Part shown: one piece after another, positions 16,208-25,557 of the stretch
Position numbering within the stretch: position 1 is the first letter of the stretch
Layout: each line of letters opens with the position of its first letter
DNA from: JAHEJA01 sp965656445
Lineage (GTDB): Bacteria > Pseudomonadota > Alphaproteobacteria > Rhodobacterales > Rhodobacteraceae
NCBI GenBank assembly: GCA_965656445.1
Contig: CBFHKO010000001.1
Coordinates: forward strand, 310,001 to 374,000
Reading direction: 5' to 3'
Length of the DNA stretch: 64,000 nt
Position numbers and translations under genes: made by a program
The notes under the pieces: generated by a model
Told to the model about the DNA's origin: nothing
Databases searched by the model: none
Seen by the model: only the letters and a program-made list of their open reading frames with translations

Positions 16208-18334
16208 ATGAAAGCAAATTTTGCACTTTCACTTTCTTTTGACGGCATTACCCTGCTTGAGCGGGTTGATGGCGGTTGGTGTGAACGAGGCTCGGTGTCG
16301 CTGGATACGGATCAACTTGAACAGGATATGGCCAAGCTCTGGGAAAAATCAGAGCGAGACATTGACGATGTCAGCAACGTAAAAATTGTTCTTCCAAACG
16401 AACAGATCAAATATCTCGTCTTGCCAGGGGTCACAGACCAAAGTGATGACGCAATCGAGGCCTTCATTCGCCAAGAATTGGAGGGCACGACCCCCTACCC
16501 TGTCGCCGATCTAAGATTTGATTGGTGCGTCAAAGATAGCAAAGTTTATGTCGCTGCCGTAGCGCTCGAGACCTTAGAAGAGGCAGAAAGCTTTGCCATT
16601 GCACATCGGTTTACACCGCTTGGGCATGTGGCCATTGCCCCTGATGGCGCTTTTGATGGCGAAGTCCATTTTGGGAGCTTTCGTGGATTAAGTCCGCTTG
16701 ATCGAGATGATGAACAAATCATAATTGTTCCGGCACCTCCAGAACCAGTTGCAGAGCCAACTGCCGAAGACCTTCCTATCCTGAGCTTTACGCGAGCACA
16801 AAATAGTGACGCGCCTGCGCCTGACGTCGCGCCTGTGCAAGACACGCCAGTGGTGTCTCAGAAACCAGCTGTCCTCGAAACAGAAGAGCCACCAGAAGAA
16901 ACCTCTCTGAGTGGCATTGGTGCTTTTTTCGTCTCCAAGCGCCCCAAGGCTGAACCACCGAAACCGGAACCCATCGCAGCACCTCAACCTCTTGCACCCT
17001 CAAGCGAGCTCAAGGATGAAAAAGCCAAGCTAACCGTTTTTGGCGCGCGCGAAATGGGCCGAAGCCTCTTTGTTCGACGTCGCAAATTGCCCCTGATCTG
17101 GATTGCGGCTCTGCTCTTTATGGTGACTTTGGCAGGCGCCTATCAACTCATTCGACCAAGTGCAGTGGTCCAAACGGATGTCGCCTTGCTGAGCGAGCCG
17201 GATATAACCCCTGATGTAACAGCACTCCCTGATCCCTCACTGGATGTCGACATTGTCGAAGAGGCTCCTACCCCTCCGATCCTTGATGAGGCATCCGAGG
17301 CGCCTGAAATTGACATGGCCTCAATTGAGCCAACCTCACCTGAGTCTGATGAGATTGAGCTGAGCATTGCTGAAATCGAGGCCTCCACTGAAACAGAGGA
17401 AAACTCAGTTCCCCTAGACGAATTGCGGCGTCGCTATGCGGTCACAGGCATTTGGCCAGTGTCGCCAGACATTCCCAACGATGTCGCTCCGATTGATCTG
17501 GGGGACCTCTATATTGCCTCAATCGACCCAAGTGTTTTGCAGCAAGACGCAATTGCCCTGCCAAGCGCGCGTAGCTTTAGCACGGAGACCTTATTGAACC
17601 GACAAGGGCTTCCTGCGCCGAGCGGCTCTGTGTTTGAATTTAACACCGATGGTGTCGTTACTCCCACCAAAGAGGGAACCTTGTCCCCTGATGGCCATAT
17701 GGTTTATCTGGGACGCCCGGACATCGTTCCCCCACTTGCGCCTAGATCTGATCCAGCGCCCGAGGCCCAAGATCAGATTGCGCTTGGGGCGACTGGTGTC
17801 CCGTTGCAAAATCTGCGCCCCAGAGCGCGACCTGATGTTTCAGCCGAAATCCAACAGCTACAAGAACAGCGCAACAGTTTGGCTCTCTTGCGTCCTCAGG
17901 TACGACCAAAGCAATTGGTGCCCCCAGCACCTGTGATCGAAGAAGATGCCGAAGACGCGGCACCGATTGGTATCGCACGCGAAATGGCCCAAACGCGTGT
18001 TCCCAAAGCACGTCCCAAGAATTTAAACACCAAGGTGAAAATCACTACCCGCCAAGTGACCGCCACACCAACCAAACCCTCGTCCCCAACCAAAAGGACT
18101 GTGGCCGCCCGTGCAACGGATGAGAATTCAATCAACCTTCGCAAGGTCAATTTGATTGGGGTCTTTGGCAAAGGAAACAAACGCCGCGCCTTGGTCCGCC
18201 TCTCCTCTGGTCGCCGCCAGATGGTCGAGGTCGGAGACCGCATAGATGGCGGAAAGGTCGCCGCCATTTCCGAAGACGCGATCAGATACACGCGATTTGG
18301 AAAAGATATCGTGCTGAGAATGCCCAAGGGGTAA
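16208..18334 (+). CDS. Large bitopic membrane protein: PilM/GspL-like N-terminus, PilP/GspC-like C-terminus
   Basis: 708 residues. Residues 1-160 resemble the cytoplasmic actin-like part of PilM/GspL (FALSLSFDGITLLER, KIVLPNEQIKYLVLPG, AIEAFIRQELEGTTPYPVADLRFDW, VYVAAVALETLEEAESFAIAHRFTPL). A proline/acid-rich linker leads to one membrane helix (about 294-314, LPLIWIAALLFMVTLAGAYQLI). A long disordered periplasmic stretch ends in a compact domain (about 640-708, LIGVFGKGNKRRALVRLSSG then VEVGDRIDGGKVAAI) like PilP or the HR domain of GspC. No pilus or secretion genes are adjacent. The role is inferred to be scaffolding across the inner membrane. The ATG at 16208 is the first that gives conserved sequence. 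Confidence 0.65.
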   Translation: MKANFALSLSFDGITLLERVDGGWCERGSVSLDTDQLEQDMAKLWEKSERDIDDVSNVKIVLPNEQIKYLVLPGVTDQSDDAIEAFIRQELEGTTPYPVADLRFDWCVKDSKVYVAAVALETLEEAESFAIAHRFTPLGHVAIAPDGAFDGEVHFGSFRGLSPLDRDDEQIIIVPAPPEPVAEPTAEDLPILSFTRAQNSDAPAPDVAPVQDTPVVSQKPAVLETEEPPEETSLSGIGAFFVSKRPKAEPPKPEPIAAPQPLAPSSELKDEKAKLTVFGAREMGRSLFVRRRKLPLIWIAALLFMVTLAGAYQLIRPSAVVQTDVALLSEPDITPDVTALPDPSLDVDIVEEAPTPPILDEASEAPEIDMASIEPTSPESDEIELSIAEIEASTETEENSVPLDELRRRYAVTGIWPVSPDIPNDVAPIDLGDLYIASIDPSVLQQDAIALPSARSFSTETLLNRQGLPAPSGSVFEFNTDGVVTPTKEGTLSPDGHMVYLGRPDIVPPLAPRSDPAPEAQDQIALGATGVPLQNLRPRARPDVSAEIQQLQEQRNSLALLRPQVRPKQLVPPAPVIEEDAEDAAPIGIAREMAQTRVPKARPKNLNTKVKITTRQVTATPTKPSSPTKRTVAARATDENSINLRKVNLIGVFGKGNKRRALVRLSSGRRQMVEVGDRIDGGKVAAISEDAIRYTRFGKDIVLRMPKG

Positions 18335-18360
18335 TTGAAAATAATCTACCTGTGACACAA

Positions 18361-18394
18361 TAAAAAAGCGGCCATTGTTTCCAACAGCCGCCTC
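18361..18394 (-). terminator. Terminator of carD
   Basis: On the minus strand GCGGCTGTTG-GAAA-CAATGGCCGC is followed by six T. Lies about 25 bp past the carD stop. Confidence 0.75.
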
Positions 18395-18418
18395 AAAATT
18401 CAAGTATTGAACTGTTAA

Positions 18419-18928
18419 TTAAGCTGCGCGAGACACCAAAACGTCGTCGACTTTCTTAGCTGCGTCCGCTTCGTCCCAATCAGAGGCCGCCGCAACTTCA
18501 CGAGTTAGGCGCTCTAGCGCCGCCTCATAGAGTTGACGCTCTGAATAGCTTTGCTCGCGCTGGTCATCATTGCGGTGCAGGTCACGAACGACCTCAGCAA
18601 TTGCGATCAAATCACCAGAATTGATTTTTTGCTCATATTCTTGCGCGCGACGAGACCACATAGCGCGCTTGACCTTGGCTTTGCCTTTTAGCGTTGTCAT
18701 CGCTTTGTTCACAACATCTGGGCTGCTCAATGTGCGCATTCCGATTTCGGTCGCTTTATGTGTCGGAACACGAAGTGTCATTTTGTCTTTTTCAAATGTC
18801 ACAACGAACAATTCCAACGTGATGCCAGCAATTTCCTGTTCCTCAACGGACACGATTTGGCCCACGCCATGCGCAGGATAAACAACATAATCGTTCGGAC
18901 GGAACTCAGGTTTCTTGGCTTTAGACAT
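18419..18928 (-). CDS. carD: CarD family transcriptional regulator (CdnL type)
   Basis: 169 residues. CarD/CdnL proteins bind the RNA polymerase beta subunit through an N-terminal Tudor-like domain and stabilise open complexes at rRNA and other promoters. The RNAP-interacting domain is seen in FRPNDYVVYPAHGVGQIVSVEEQEI, followed by TLRVPTHKATEIGMRTLS. The C-terminal helical DNA-binding part includes AMWSRRAQEYEQKINSGDLIAIAEVVRDLHR, the family signature. Single-gene unit with terminator. Secure. Confidence 0.95.
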   Translation of the reverse strand: MSKAKKPEFRPNDYVVYPAHGVGQIVSVEEQEIAGITLELFVVTFEKDKMTLRVPTHKATEIGMRTLSSPDVVNKAMTTLKGKAKVKRAMWSRRAQEYEQKINSGDLIAIAEVVRDLHRNDDQREQSYSERQLYEAALERLTREVAAASDWDEADAAKKVDDVLVSRAA

Positions 18929-19127
18929 TCATATATCCCCTTTTTAGTCGCTCACACAACAAGTCAACCCACTCGGTTACCAATAGAGGAACCAAACATG
19001 GACATTCGCTGATAGTTAAAAAACGCGCAGGCCAGCACACTGCGCGATACGATGAAGTATTTTCATTTGTAACAGGAGTATAACACAAAAATGAGGTGAT
19101 TCCTAGAACTAGGAAAACAGCCCCGTT

Positions 19128-19466
19128 TTAGCCGCCTTCACCTGGCTTTTCTGAGAAATATTTCTCAAGTTTGCCCTCTTCGCCATCGCGCTCTTCTGCT
19201 TCGGGAAGTGGGTCTTTTTTGGTGATGATCACAGGCCACATTTCCGAATATTTGCGGTTGAATTCAACCCATTTCTCCATCTCAGGCTCAGTGTCTGGGC
19301 GGATCGCATCGGCGGGACATTCTGGTTCACAGACACCACAATCGATACATTCATCTGGATGAATGACCAACATATTCTCACCCTCATAGAAACAATCTAC
19401 AGGGCAAACTTCAACGCAATCTGTATATTTACATGCGATGCAGGCGTCATTCACGATATATGTCAT
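19128..19466 (-). CDS. fdxA: 7Fe ferredoxin FdxA
   Basis: 112 residues from the ATG at 19466. Electron carrier with one [3Fe-4S] and one [4Fe-4S] cluster. Cysteines 9, 12, 17, 21, 25 and 40, 43, 46, 50 (CIACKYTDCVEVCPVDCF and CIDCGVCEPECP) give the Azotobacter FdI/FdxA pattern, and the C-terminal half is the usual acidic extension (WPVIITKKDPLPEAEE). The longer upstream frame overlaps the S4-protein gene in another frame and is not used. It probably shares the direction of transcription with the S4 and helicase genes. Secure. Confidence 0.94.
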   Translation of the reverse strand: MTYIVNDACIACKYTDCVEVCPVDCFYEGENMLVIHPDECIDCGVCEPECPADAIRPDTEPEMEKWVEFNRKYSEMWPVIITKKDPLPEAEERDGEEGKLEKYFSEKPGEGG

Positions 19467-19521
19467 GCTTTGTGTCCAGTATTCAGAGTCATACACAGGC
19501 TTGCTAATCCAAGTTTGCCTG

Positions 19522-19893
19522 TCATTCAAGCGTCCGAGAGCGCAAAAGATCAAGTGTGCGACGATCCTTCTTGGTCGGACGCTTATTTCCTTCTCTTTCG
19601 GGTTTCCCGAGATCCTTTTCCCGTGGCGGTGTCTTATCCGAATATAATGTTTGCGCTTCGGGTGCAGGACCGCGGCGATCCCCCAAGGCGACAACCTCAA
19701 TGACGCGGACCCAATCCCCTTCGGGAAAGGTTAAGACATCTCCAGCGGTCACTTGAAACGCAGGCTTGGCAACCTTGTTGGCATTCACACGACAATGGCC
19801 GCCAGATATCATCTTGGCGGCCACTGTACGTGTTTTAAAAAACCGAGCGTGCCACAACCATTTGTCGAGCCGCTGTTTTTCTTCAGCAGACAA
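19522..19893 (-). CDS. S4 domain RNA-binding protein (HslR-like)
   Basis: 123 residues. The S4 RNA-binding fold covers about residues 8-70: QRLDKWLWHARFFKTRTVAAKMISGGHCRVNANKVAKPAFQVTAGDVLTF. A basic tail (REKDLGKPEREGNKRPTKKDRRTLDLLRSRT) follows, as in HslR/Hsp15, which binds 50S subunits carrying a stranded nascent chain. Its start lies three bases after the helicase stop, so the two form an operon. Whether it works like Hsp15 is inferred. Confidence 0.85.
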   Translation of the reverse strand: MSAEEKQRLDKWLWHARFFKTRTVAAKMISGGHCRVNANKVAKPAFQVTAGDVLTFPEGDWVRVIEVVALGDRRGPAPEAQTLYSDKTPPREKDLGKPEREGNKRPTKKDRRTLDLLRSRTLE

Positions 19894-19896
19894 GGG

Positions 19897-22659
19897 TTAC
19901 CCCTTGTCTTTTAGGCCCATAAGAGCCGCTGCAAACGGATTGTCGGGATCAATGCGATCCTTCTTTTCAGGTCGTGCTTGGAAGGATTTGCCACCTTGAG
20001 GCTTCTTCTCACGGTTTGGCTTGCCACCTTTGCCTTTGGGCTTGCCCTTGGCGCGCGGTGCATCCCCACGGGGACGGTTGCCCTGCGGTTTCGGTTTGCG
20101 ACCCCAAGTGAATGTGTAAAAGACTTCCATTTCTGGTGCATCTTCAGCCGGAGCTTCGGATGTGCTTGCTTCGATCTCTGCAGGGGCTGGTTCAGCCTCG
20201 GCCGTTTCAACTGCAGGAGCCACCTCGGTCTCGGCACCCTCAGCAGGCGCCTTGCTTGTTTGAGCTGCCTCTGGTGTTACTTTGACCTTGGCACGTTCGC
20301 CTTTGGCTGCCACGTACCCAAGTCCTTGCATCAAGTCCGCAAATTGATCGAGTGTCATGCCAGTGATGGATAACATGTCTGCCTTGGCTTCAAACCCGCC
20401 ACGGCTATCTTCGGTGCGAAGCATGTCTGCGAGGCGTTCGAGCATATCGATCCGAATAGCGCGCTCACCTGCATTGCGATAGCCTGACATCGTATCTGCA
20501 CCTTCGGGTGCGGATTTATCAACAGGGATCGTCACCAAGCCAGGGGGCGGTGATTCAGGAAATTCATCCATCTTTTGCGCCAAAGACCAAAGAACCAAGC
20601 GCAAGCGCGTTGGAGCAGGCTTTAGCAAAAGCGGCATGAAAATGGTGAATTGACCAAAACGAATACCATGTTTGCGCAATGCGCCACGGGCCTCTTGATC
20701 CAAGGCTTTGACGTCGTCAGCAACCTTTGCACGCGGTAGGATCCCAAAGGCCTCAACCATTTGAAAGGCAAAGCCACGGGCCAAACCAGACAATTCTTCG
20801 TCACGCTGAAGATTGAGCATCGGCTCAAACAAAGCAGCGATCTTGCGATCCATGAAGTGCTGTAAGCGGCGTTCAACCTTTTGAACAACGTCTACACCCG
20901 CTTCTTCATCCACAAATGCAACGATGCGCGGCTTGAGCGCCTCGTCCGTGCCAACCAGTTTCCCAACAGCATGTTCGCCCCACATCAGACCACCTTGTTC
21001 GGTGAAATCTATTTCCGTGTCAGGCGCATTGTAGAACCGATCTGCACGCAGATGGAAATGCGGCGCCAATGCTTGCAGTGATGCAGCCTTGAGCGTTTTC
21101 GCTTCTTGTCCAGTTGCGTCCTTGTCTTGACGGAACTGAAATCCTTGGAGCCGACCGACGAATTCGCCTTCTACGGTCACCTCACCATTTTCATTTACTT
21201 CGGCCAATAGGGCCTCCTTCTGTTTGAGCCGGCGCAACAAGACAGATGTCCGCCGGTCCACAAATCTTTGTGTCAAACGCTCGTGAAGAGCATCGGATAG
21301 TTTATCTTCTACAGCGCGTGTTGCCTCGCGCCAATGATTTTCATCATCAACCCACCCACTTCTTTGTGCGACATAAGTCCACGTGCGAATAAAAGCCAGT
21401 CTTTTCGACAAAGCGTCGATATCCCCATCAGCGCGATCAATCCGTTTTATTTGGCGTGCAAGCCAATCATCGGGAATGCGGCCACGTTCATGTAAATAAG
21501 AAAAAACAACCTCTAAGAGGCCCGCATGCTCCGCATGGGATATGCCTCTAAAATCAGGAACACGGCAGACATCCCACAAGAGTTGAACAGAGGGGCCATC
21601 ACTTGCGCGGGCACTGACCTCTGCCACTTGGGATAGTGACTTTAATGCCATCAAATCATCAGCTTCGCGCGCTTTTACCAACAATTCGTTGCTTGGGCTG
21701 ACCTCTAGGGAATTGATCAAAGCGTCCACTGATCCGAATCTTAGGTCAGAATTGCGCCAAATCAGCTTTTTAAGAGGGGTAAAGCGGTGTTCCATAATCG
21801 CCTTGGCAACTTCATCGTCTAATGGAGACGCCTCACCCGTGACACCAAAGCTTCCGTGGCTCATGCCCCGCCCAGCGCGCCCCGCAATTTGGGCCAGCTC
21901 GTTTGGCGCAAGCTGACGCATGCGTCGGCCATCAAATTTGCTAAGGGAGGAAAACGCGACATGGTTCACATCTAAATTCAGCCCCATGCCGATGGCATCT
22001 GTCGCCACAAGGAAATCGACATCCCCGTTCTGGTATAACTCGACCTGAGCATTGCGGGTGCGTGGGCTAAGGGCCCCCATAACAACCGCTGCCCCTCCTT
22101 TTTGACGACGGAGCAATTCGGCAATCGCATAGACATTATCAACGGAAAAACCCACGATTGCGCTTCGAGGAGGCATACGGCTTAACTTTTTGGACCCTGC
22201 ATAAACCAATTCGCTCATGCGATCGCGGCGTATAAATTCCACATCAGGGACGAGCGCGGCAATCGTGCCACGCATCGTATCAGCCCCTAGAAACAACGTT
22301 TCATGCGTGCCCCTCATCCGCAGCAAGCGATCTGTAAACACATGCCCGCGTTCAGGATCCGCACAGAGTTGGATTTCATCAATCGCGATGAAATCTGCCC
22401 CCATCCCTTCGGGCATGGCTTCCACGGTACAGACCCAGTATTTGGCTCGTGGGGGGACAATGCGCTCTTCCCCTGTCACCAAGGCCACAACACCTGGCCC
22501 AAGGATCGCAACGATTTTATCGTAGACCTCACGCGCCAATAGCCTGAGAGGCAAGCCAATCACACCAGTGCGATGCCCCAACATGCGCTCTATTGCATAA
22601 TGCGTTTTGCCTGTATTGGTTGGCCCCAATACGGCAGCGATGCGCGACATCATAGCCAT
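19897..22659 (-). CDS. SUV3-like superfamily 2 RNA/DNA helicase
   Basis: 920 residues. Motif I GPTNTGKT (12-19), a DEAH-like motif II DEIQ (94-97), and the C-terminal RecA-like domain with ATDAIGMGLNLDV and the arginine-finger motif QIAGRAGR identify an ATP-dependent helicase of the SUV3 type, the family that includes the mitochondrial RNA-degradation helicase. Residues beyond about 830 are an alanine/glutamate/proline linker followed by a very basic, disordered tail (PRAKGKPKGKGGKPNREKKP) likely to contact RNA. It heads an operon with the S4 protein, consistent with RNA metabolism. The family is clear; the substrate is inferred. Confidence 0.88.
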   Translation of the reverse strand: MAMMSRIAAVLGPTNTGKTHYAIERMLGHRTGVIGLPLRLLAREVYDKIVAILGPGVVALVTGEERIVPPRAKYWVCTVEAMPEGMGADFIAIDEIQLCADPERGHVFTDRLLRMRGTHETLFLGADTMRGTIAALVPDVEFIRRDRMSELVYAGSKKLSRMPPRSAIVGFSVDNVYAIAELLRRQKGGAAVVMGALSPRTRNAQVELYQNGDVDFLVATDAIGMGLNLDVNHVAFSSLSKFDGRRMRQLAPNELAQIAGRAGRGMSHGSFGVTGEASPLDDEVAKAIMEHRFTPLKKLIWRNSDLRFGSVDALINSLEVSPSNELLVKAREADDLMALKSLSQVAEVSARASDGPSVQLLWDVCRVPDFRGISHAEHAGLLEVVFSYLHERGRIPDDWLARQIKRIDRADGDIDALSKRLAFIRTWTYVAQRSGWVDDENHWREATRAVEDKLSDALHERLTQRFVDRRTSVLLRRLKQKEALLAEVNENGEVTVEGEFVGRLQGFQFRQDKDATGQEAKTLKAASLQALAPHFHLRADRFYNAPDTEIDFTEQGGLMWGEHAVGKLVGTDEALKPRIVAFVDEEAGVDVVQKVERRLQHFMDRKIAALFEPMLNLQRDEELSGLARGFAFQMVEAFGILPRAKVADDVKALDQEARGALRKHGIRFGQFTIFMPLLLKPAPTRLRLVLWSLAQKMDEFPESPPPGLVTIPVDKSAPEGADTMSGYRNAGERAIRIDMLERLADMLRTEDSRGGFEAKADMLSITGMTLDQFADLMQGLGYVAAKGERAKVKVTPEAAQTSKAPAEGAETEVAPAVETAEAEPAPAEIEASTSEAPAEDAPEMEVFYTFTWGRKPKPQGNRPRGDAPRAKGKPKGKGGKPNREKKPQGGKSFQARPEKKDRIDPDNPFAAALMGLKDKG

Positions 22660-22672
22660 TGCCTGTCCTAAC

Positions 22673-23233
22673 TTATAGCGACTGTCCTTTTACAGATGCT
22701 GAGAGCCGTTGCAATGCCTCCTCGAGGCCTGACAGTCTTGGATGTATCTCATACACTGCTTCATAGGTTTTTAAGGCCAGTTCATCTCTATCTAGGCGCT
22801 CATAGACTTGTGCCAATGAAAAAAGTGCAGGATAGAAATCTGGGTCTAATTCCAAGGCCCGTTCGAACCTATCAATCGCAGGACCAATATACCCCAACTG
22901 AAACAAGGCACGGGCCTGCCCCAAATGCGCGCCTGCATGATCAGGGGCCATTTCTGTCACTGTTGCAAACCGGTTTGCCGCCGCTTCGAACTTGTTTTGC
23001 GCAAAATCTGAATTGGCGCGAGTCAGGATTAAATCGGCGCTCGGGGACCCCGTTTGCGACCAAATAAACAAGAGCTCTCGCTCGACACTTGCAACTTCTG
23101 GGTCATCAACACTGCGAAGTTCTTGCAAAAGAGTTTTCACTTTGCCACTTTCTTGTGCAAAGGTAGGGAAAGAACATAAAATTACTGTAATTAACCCAAC
23201 GATAAGTTTGATTATCTTTGTCCGATTTTTCAT
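22673..23233 (-). CDS. TPR-repeat periplasmic protein
   Basis: 186 residues with an N-terminal signal peptide (IIKLIVGLITVILCSFPTFA). Tetratricopeptide repeats are visible from about residue 70: NKFEAAANRFATVTEMAPDHAGAHLGQARALFQLGYIGPAIDRFERALELDPDF split over two repeats, then YPALFSLAQVYERLDRDELALKTYEAVYEIHP. It is probably a periplasmic scaffold. It lies 13 bp upstream of the helicase gene in the same direction, so the two may be co-transcribed. No named function. Confidence 0.8.
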   Translation of the reverse strand: MKNRTKIIKLIVGLITVILCSFPTFAQESGKVKTLLQELRSVDDPEVASVERELLFIWSQTGSPSADLILTRANSDFAQNKFEAAANRFATVTEMAPDHAGAHLGQARALFQLGYIGPAIDRFERALELDPDFYPALFSLAQVYERLDRDELALKTYEAVYEIHPRLSGLEEALQRLSASVKGQSL

Positions 23234-23288
23234 ATCACGATAGTAACAACAGATTAGATGGTTTTAAACGCCAAAAAAGGATACGAAC

Positions 23289-23579
23289 ATGAGCGATGTA
23301 ATTAACGCAGCGGTAGAAGCGCTAGGCGCAAAATTGGGTGACACAACTTTTGACGGATCTGCAAAGTTCTCGATTGAAGGTGAAGGATCGCTCATTATCG
23401 ACGATCAAGGCGTGCGTGCCGGCGATGATGACACAGATGTCACACTCAGCGCCGATGCAGATACCTTCCAAGCCATCCTTTCAGGCGATCTAGACGCAAC
23501 AGCCGCCTTCATGGGTGGCAAGCTAAGCCTTGACGGCGATATGGGCACAGCGATGCGCCTCGGAAGCTTTCTTGCGTAA
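23289..23579 (+). CDS. SCP2 sterol-binding domain protein
   Basis: 96 residues, a stand-alone SCP2 fold: FDGSAKFSIEGEGSLIIDDQGVRAGDDDTDVTLS, then the characteristic TFQAILSGDLDATAAFMGGKLSLDGDMGTAMRLGSFL. SCP2 proteins bind lipids or acyl-CoAs in a hydrophobic tunnel. AGGA precedes the ATG. The lipase-like gene begins eight bases after the stop, so the pair is an operon and a link to lipid handling is plausible. Confidence 0.92.
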   Translation: MSDVINAAVEALGAKLGDTTFDGSAKFSIEGEGSLIIDDQGVRAGDDDTDVTLSADADTFQAILSGDLDATAAFMGGKLSLDGDMGTAMRLGSFLA

Positions 23580-23587
23580 CACATAAA

Positions 23588-24532
23588 ATGTTTGAAACGG
23601 CCCCCTATTTCAGTGATCTGGCAACATGGTCAGATAATGGTTCTGCAGTTTGGATAAAGACCCCAGATGGCATACGTTTACGTATGTCAAATTGGCCTGC
23701 CGCAGCATCCAAGGGGACCGTTTTCATTTTACCTGGTCGCACAGAATATTGCGAAAAATATGCGAATGTCGCACGCCTGTTGAACGATCATGATCTTGGC
23801 GTTCTTGCCATTGATTGGCGCGGCCAAGGGTTGGCGGATCGCTTCGGGCGAACGCCTATGGTCGGGCATGTTGAAAAATTTGCAGACTATCAAACCGATA
23901 TTGACGCCATCCTCGATTATGCGACCACTGCTGACTTACCAAAACCATGGTTCATGCTTGGGCATTCAATGGGGGGCGCGATTGGATTGCGCACACTCCT
24001 GCGCCGATCTGAGTTTTCCGCCGTGGGATTTAGTGGACCCATGTGGGGCATCTACTTATCCCCGCATTTACGACCGATCACAAAACCCCTTTCCAGCCTG
24101 CTGAGTTTGACTCCGCTCAAAGATAATTTTGCCGCATCAACACAACACGGCCCAATTGTGTTCGAAAATGCGTTTAACGACAACAAGCTCACGAGGTCTA
24201 AAACTGAGTGGGATGTTATGAAAACACATTTAGAGCGATATCCCGCCCTCCAACTCGGTGGACCAAGTTATCAATGGCTTCATGAGTCGCTAAGCGAATG
24301 CGACGCACTGGCCAAGCTTGCCGCACCAAATGTGCCCTGTCTTTGTCTTCTCGGGGATAATGAGCGCATTGTGGACATCAAGCGCATCCATGGTCGGATG
24401 ACATCATGGCCCAACGCTACATTGCGGATGGTGAGCCCCGGTGAGCATGAAACCCTCATGGAAGACCCAGAGGTTACTGATGGTCTTATGGCGGAATTAG
24501 TGACCCATTTTCTATCCAGTTCTGATTCCTAA
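23588..24532 (+). CDS. Alpha/beta-hydrolase, lysophospholipase (PldB-like)
   Basis: 314 residues. Serine hydrolase with VFILPGRTEYCEKY near residue 45, AIDWRGQGLADR (74-85) and the nucleophile elbow GHSMGG with Ser127; LLGDNERIVD carries the acid and GEHETLMED the His. The GRTEYCEKY and DWRGQG signatures are those of PldB/monoglyceride-lipase-like enzymes. No signal peptide. It is in an operon with the SCP2 lipid-binding protein. Substrate inferred to be a lysophospholipid or monoacylglycerol. Confidence 0.88.
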   Translation: MFETAPYFSDLATWSDNGSAVWIKTPDGIRLRMSNWPAAASKGTVFILPGRTEYCEKYANVARLLNDHDLGVLAIDWRGQGLADRFGRTPMVGHVEKFADYQTDIDAILDYATTADLPKPWFMLGHSMGGAIGLRTLLRRSEFSAVGFSGPMWGIYLSPHLRPITKPLSSLLSLTPLKDNFAASTQHGPIVFENAFNDNKLTRSKTEWDVMKTHLERYPALQLGGPSYQWLHESLSECDALAKLAAPNVPCLCLLGDNERIVDIKRIHGRMTSWPNATLRMVSPGEHETLMEDPEVTDGLMAELVTHFLSSSDS

Positions 24533-24595
24533 TAGAGTACAGCCAAAACAAAAAATTTGCTTGGCCCAAAGAGACCAAGCACACAGATTTGTTGA

Positions 24596-25447
24596 CTAGA
24601 ATTTACCGGGATACCCAGCTGGCAAATTTTCTGTTTGAATGGGTGCAATGATGTCCCAATGTTCAACGATAAGACCATTTTCCAGACGCCAAAGATCATA
24701 CAAGGCTGTGGGAGTATCACCCAATGCCCCAGAGGCCCCAGTCAAGACAAAGCTACCTTCTGCCACGACAAGTCCAATCTCGTCATAACGCATCTTTAAA
24801 CCCTTGGCCGCATTGGCTTTCATCAAGGTTTGAAGCCCTTTTAGCCCGTCACCTGCATCTGGGTTATGCTGCAAATATGTGACAGGGCTTATATATTGTG
24901 TGATGTCTAATTTCTCGCCACCAATAAACATGCGCTCCAATAGTTCCACAACCAAAGCTTTGTTTGCTTCGGTGCGGTCCAGATCACGAATGTCAGTTTC
25001 CCCATCGACTTGGGTGCGACCAGCTGCGTTTGGTGTGTCACGAAGTGGTGTCAAATTATCCCAATGCTCAGCAATCTTGCCATCTTCAATCCGAAATACG
25101 TCAAAGGCAACCATCGGTTTTGGACCAAAGTTATAATAAGTCGAGTGGGTCGCAACCAAATCACCTTCGCCGAAAATACGATGTAATTCCGTCGGAGGAG
25201 GCACAGGTTTACTTGGATCAAGGGGGCGGCTCAGGAATTTTTTGATGACCGCAGATCCAGACGGCAACATTGGATTTCTCTGAATATAATCTTCGGCAAA
25301 ATATGCGTCGACAGCAGAGACATCACGAGAAGAAAAGACGTTCTCCATCATATCTAAAACAAATTCTTTATTTGCGGTGACGTCTGCCCAAGCTAGGGAC
25401 GCCGTTAGTCCGAGAGCCGTTAGAGTGGTGGTAAATGTCTTGTACAT
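24596..25447 (-). CDS. Secreted protein with two NTF2/SnoaL-like domains
   Basis: 283 residues from the ATG at 25447, chosen because GGAGAAAG precedes it and a signal peptide follows (MYKTFTTTLTALGLTASLAWA). The mature protein has two related NTF2-like halves: residues about 22-140 (EFVLDMMENVFSSRDVSAVDAYFAEDYIQRNP ... FDVFRIEDGKIAEHWDN) and about 155-275 (ALVVELLERMFIGGEKLDITQYI ... LYDLWRLENGLIVEHWDII). The repeated motif D-x-(F/L)-R-(I/L)-E-(D/N)-G-x-I-x-EHWD shows the duplication. Divergent from a MarR regulator over a perfect palindrome, so probably repressed by it. The role of the domain here (binding or isomerase-like) is unknown. Confidence 0.8.
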   Translation of the reverse strand: MYKTFTTTLTALGLTASLAWADVTANKEFVLDMMENVFSSRDVSAVDAYFAEDYIQRNPMLPSGSAVIKKFLSRPLDPSKPVPPPTELHRIFGEGDLVATHSTYYNFGPKPMVAFDVFRIEDGKIAEHWDNLTPLRDTPNAAGRTQVDGETDIRDLDRTEANKALVVELLERMFIGGEKLDITQYISPVTYLQHNPDAGDGLKGLQTLMKANAAKGLKMRYDEIGLVVAEGSFVLTGASGALGDTPTALYDLWRLENGLIVEHWDIIAPIQTENLPAGYPGKF

Positions 25448-25468
25448 AAATACTTTCTCCATTGCATA

Positions 25469-25492
25469 ATTTATCTTTCCAGAAAGATAAAT
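25469..25492. promoter_or_regulatory. Perfect palindrome, likely MarR operator
   Basis: Arms ATTTATCTTTC and GAAAGATAAAT are exact inverted repeats separated by CA. The site lies between the divergent starts of the NTF2-domain gene (25447) and the MarR gene (25558), the usual place for an autoregulatory MarR operator. Confidence 0.7.
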
Positions 25493-25557
25493 TGATAAAG
25501 TTAAAATGACAAGCTTATTTTTTGAACCTATACTCGCGCAAAAAACCGGAGAAGAGC

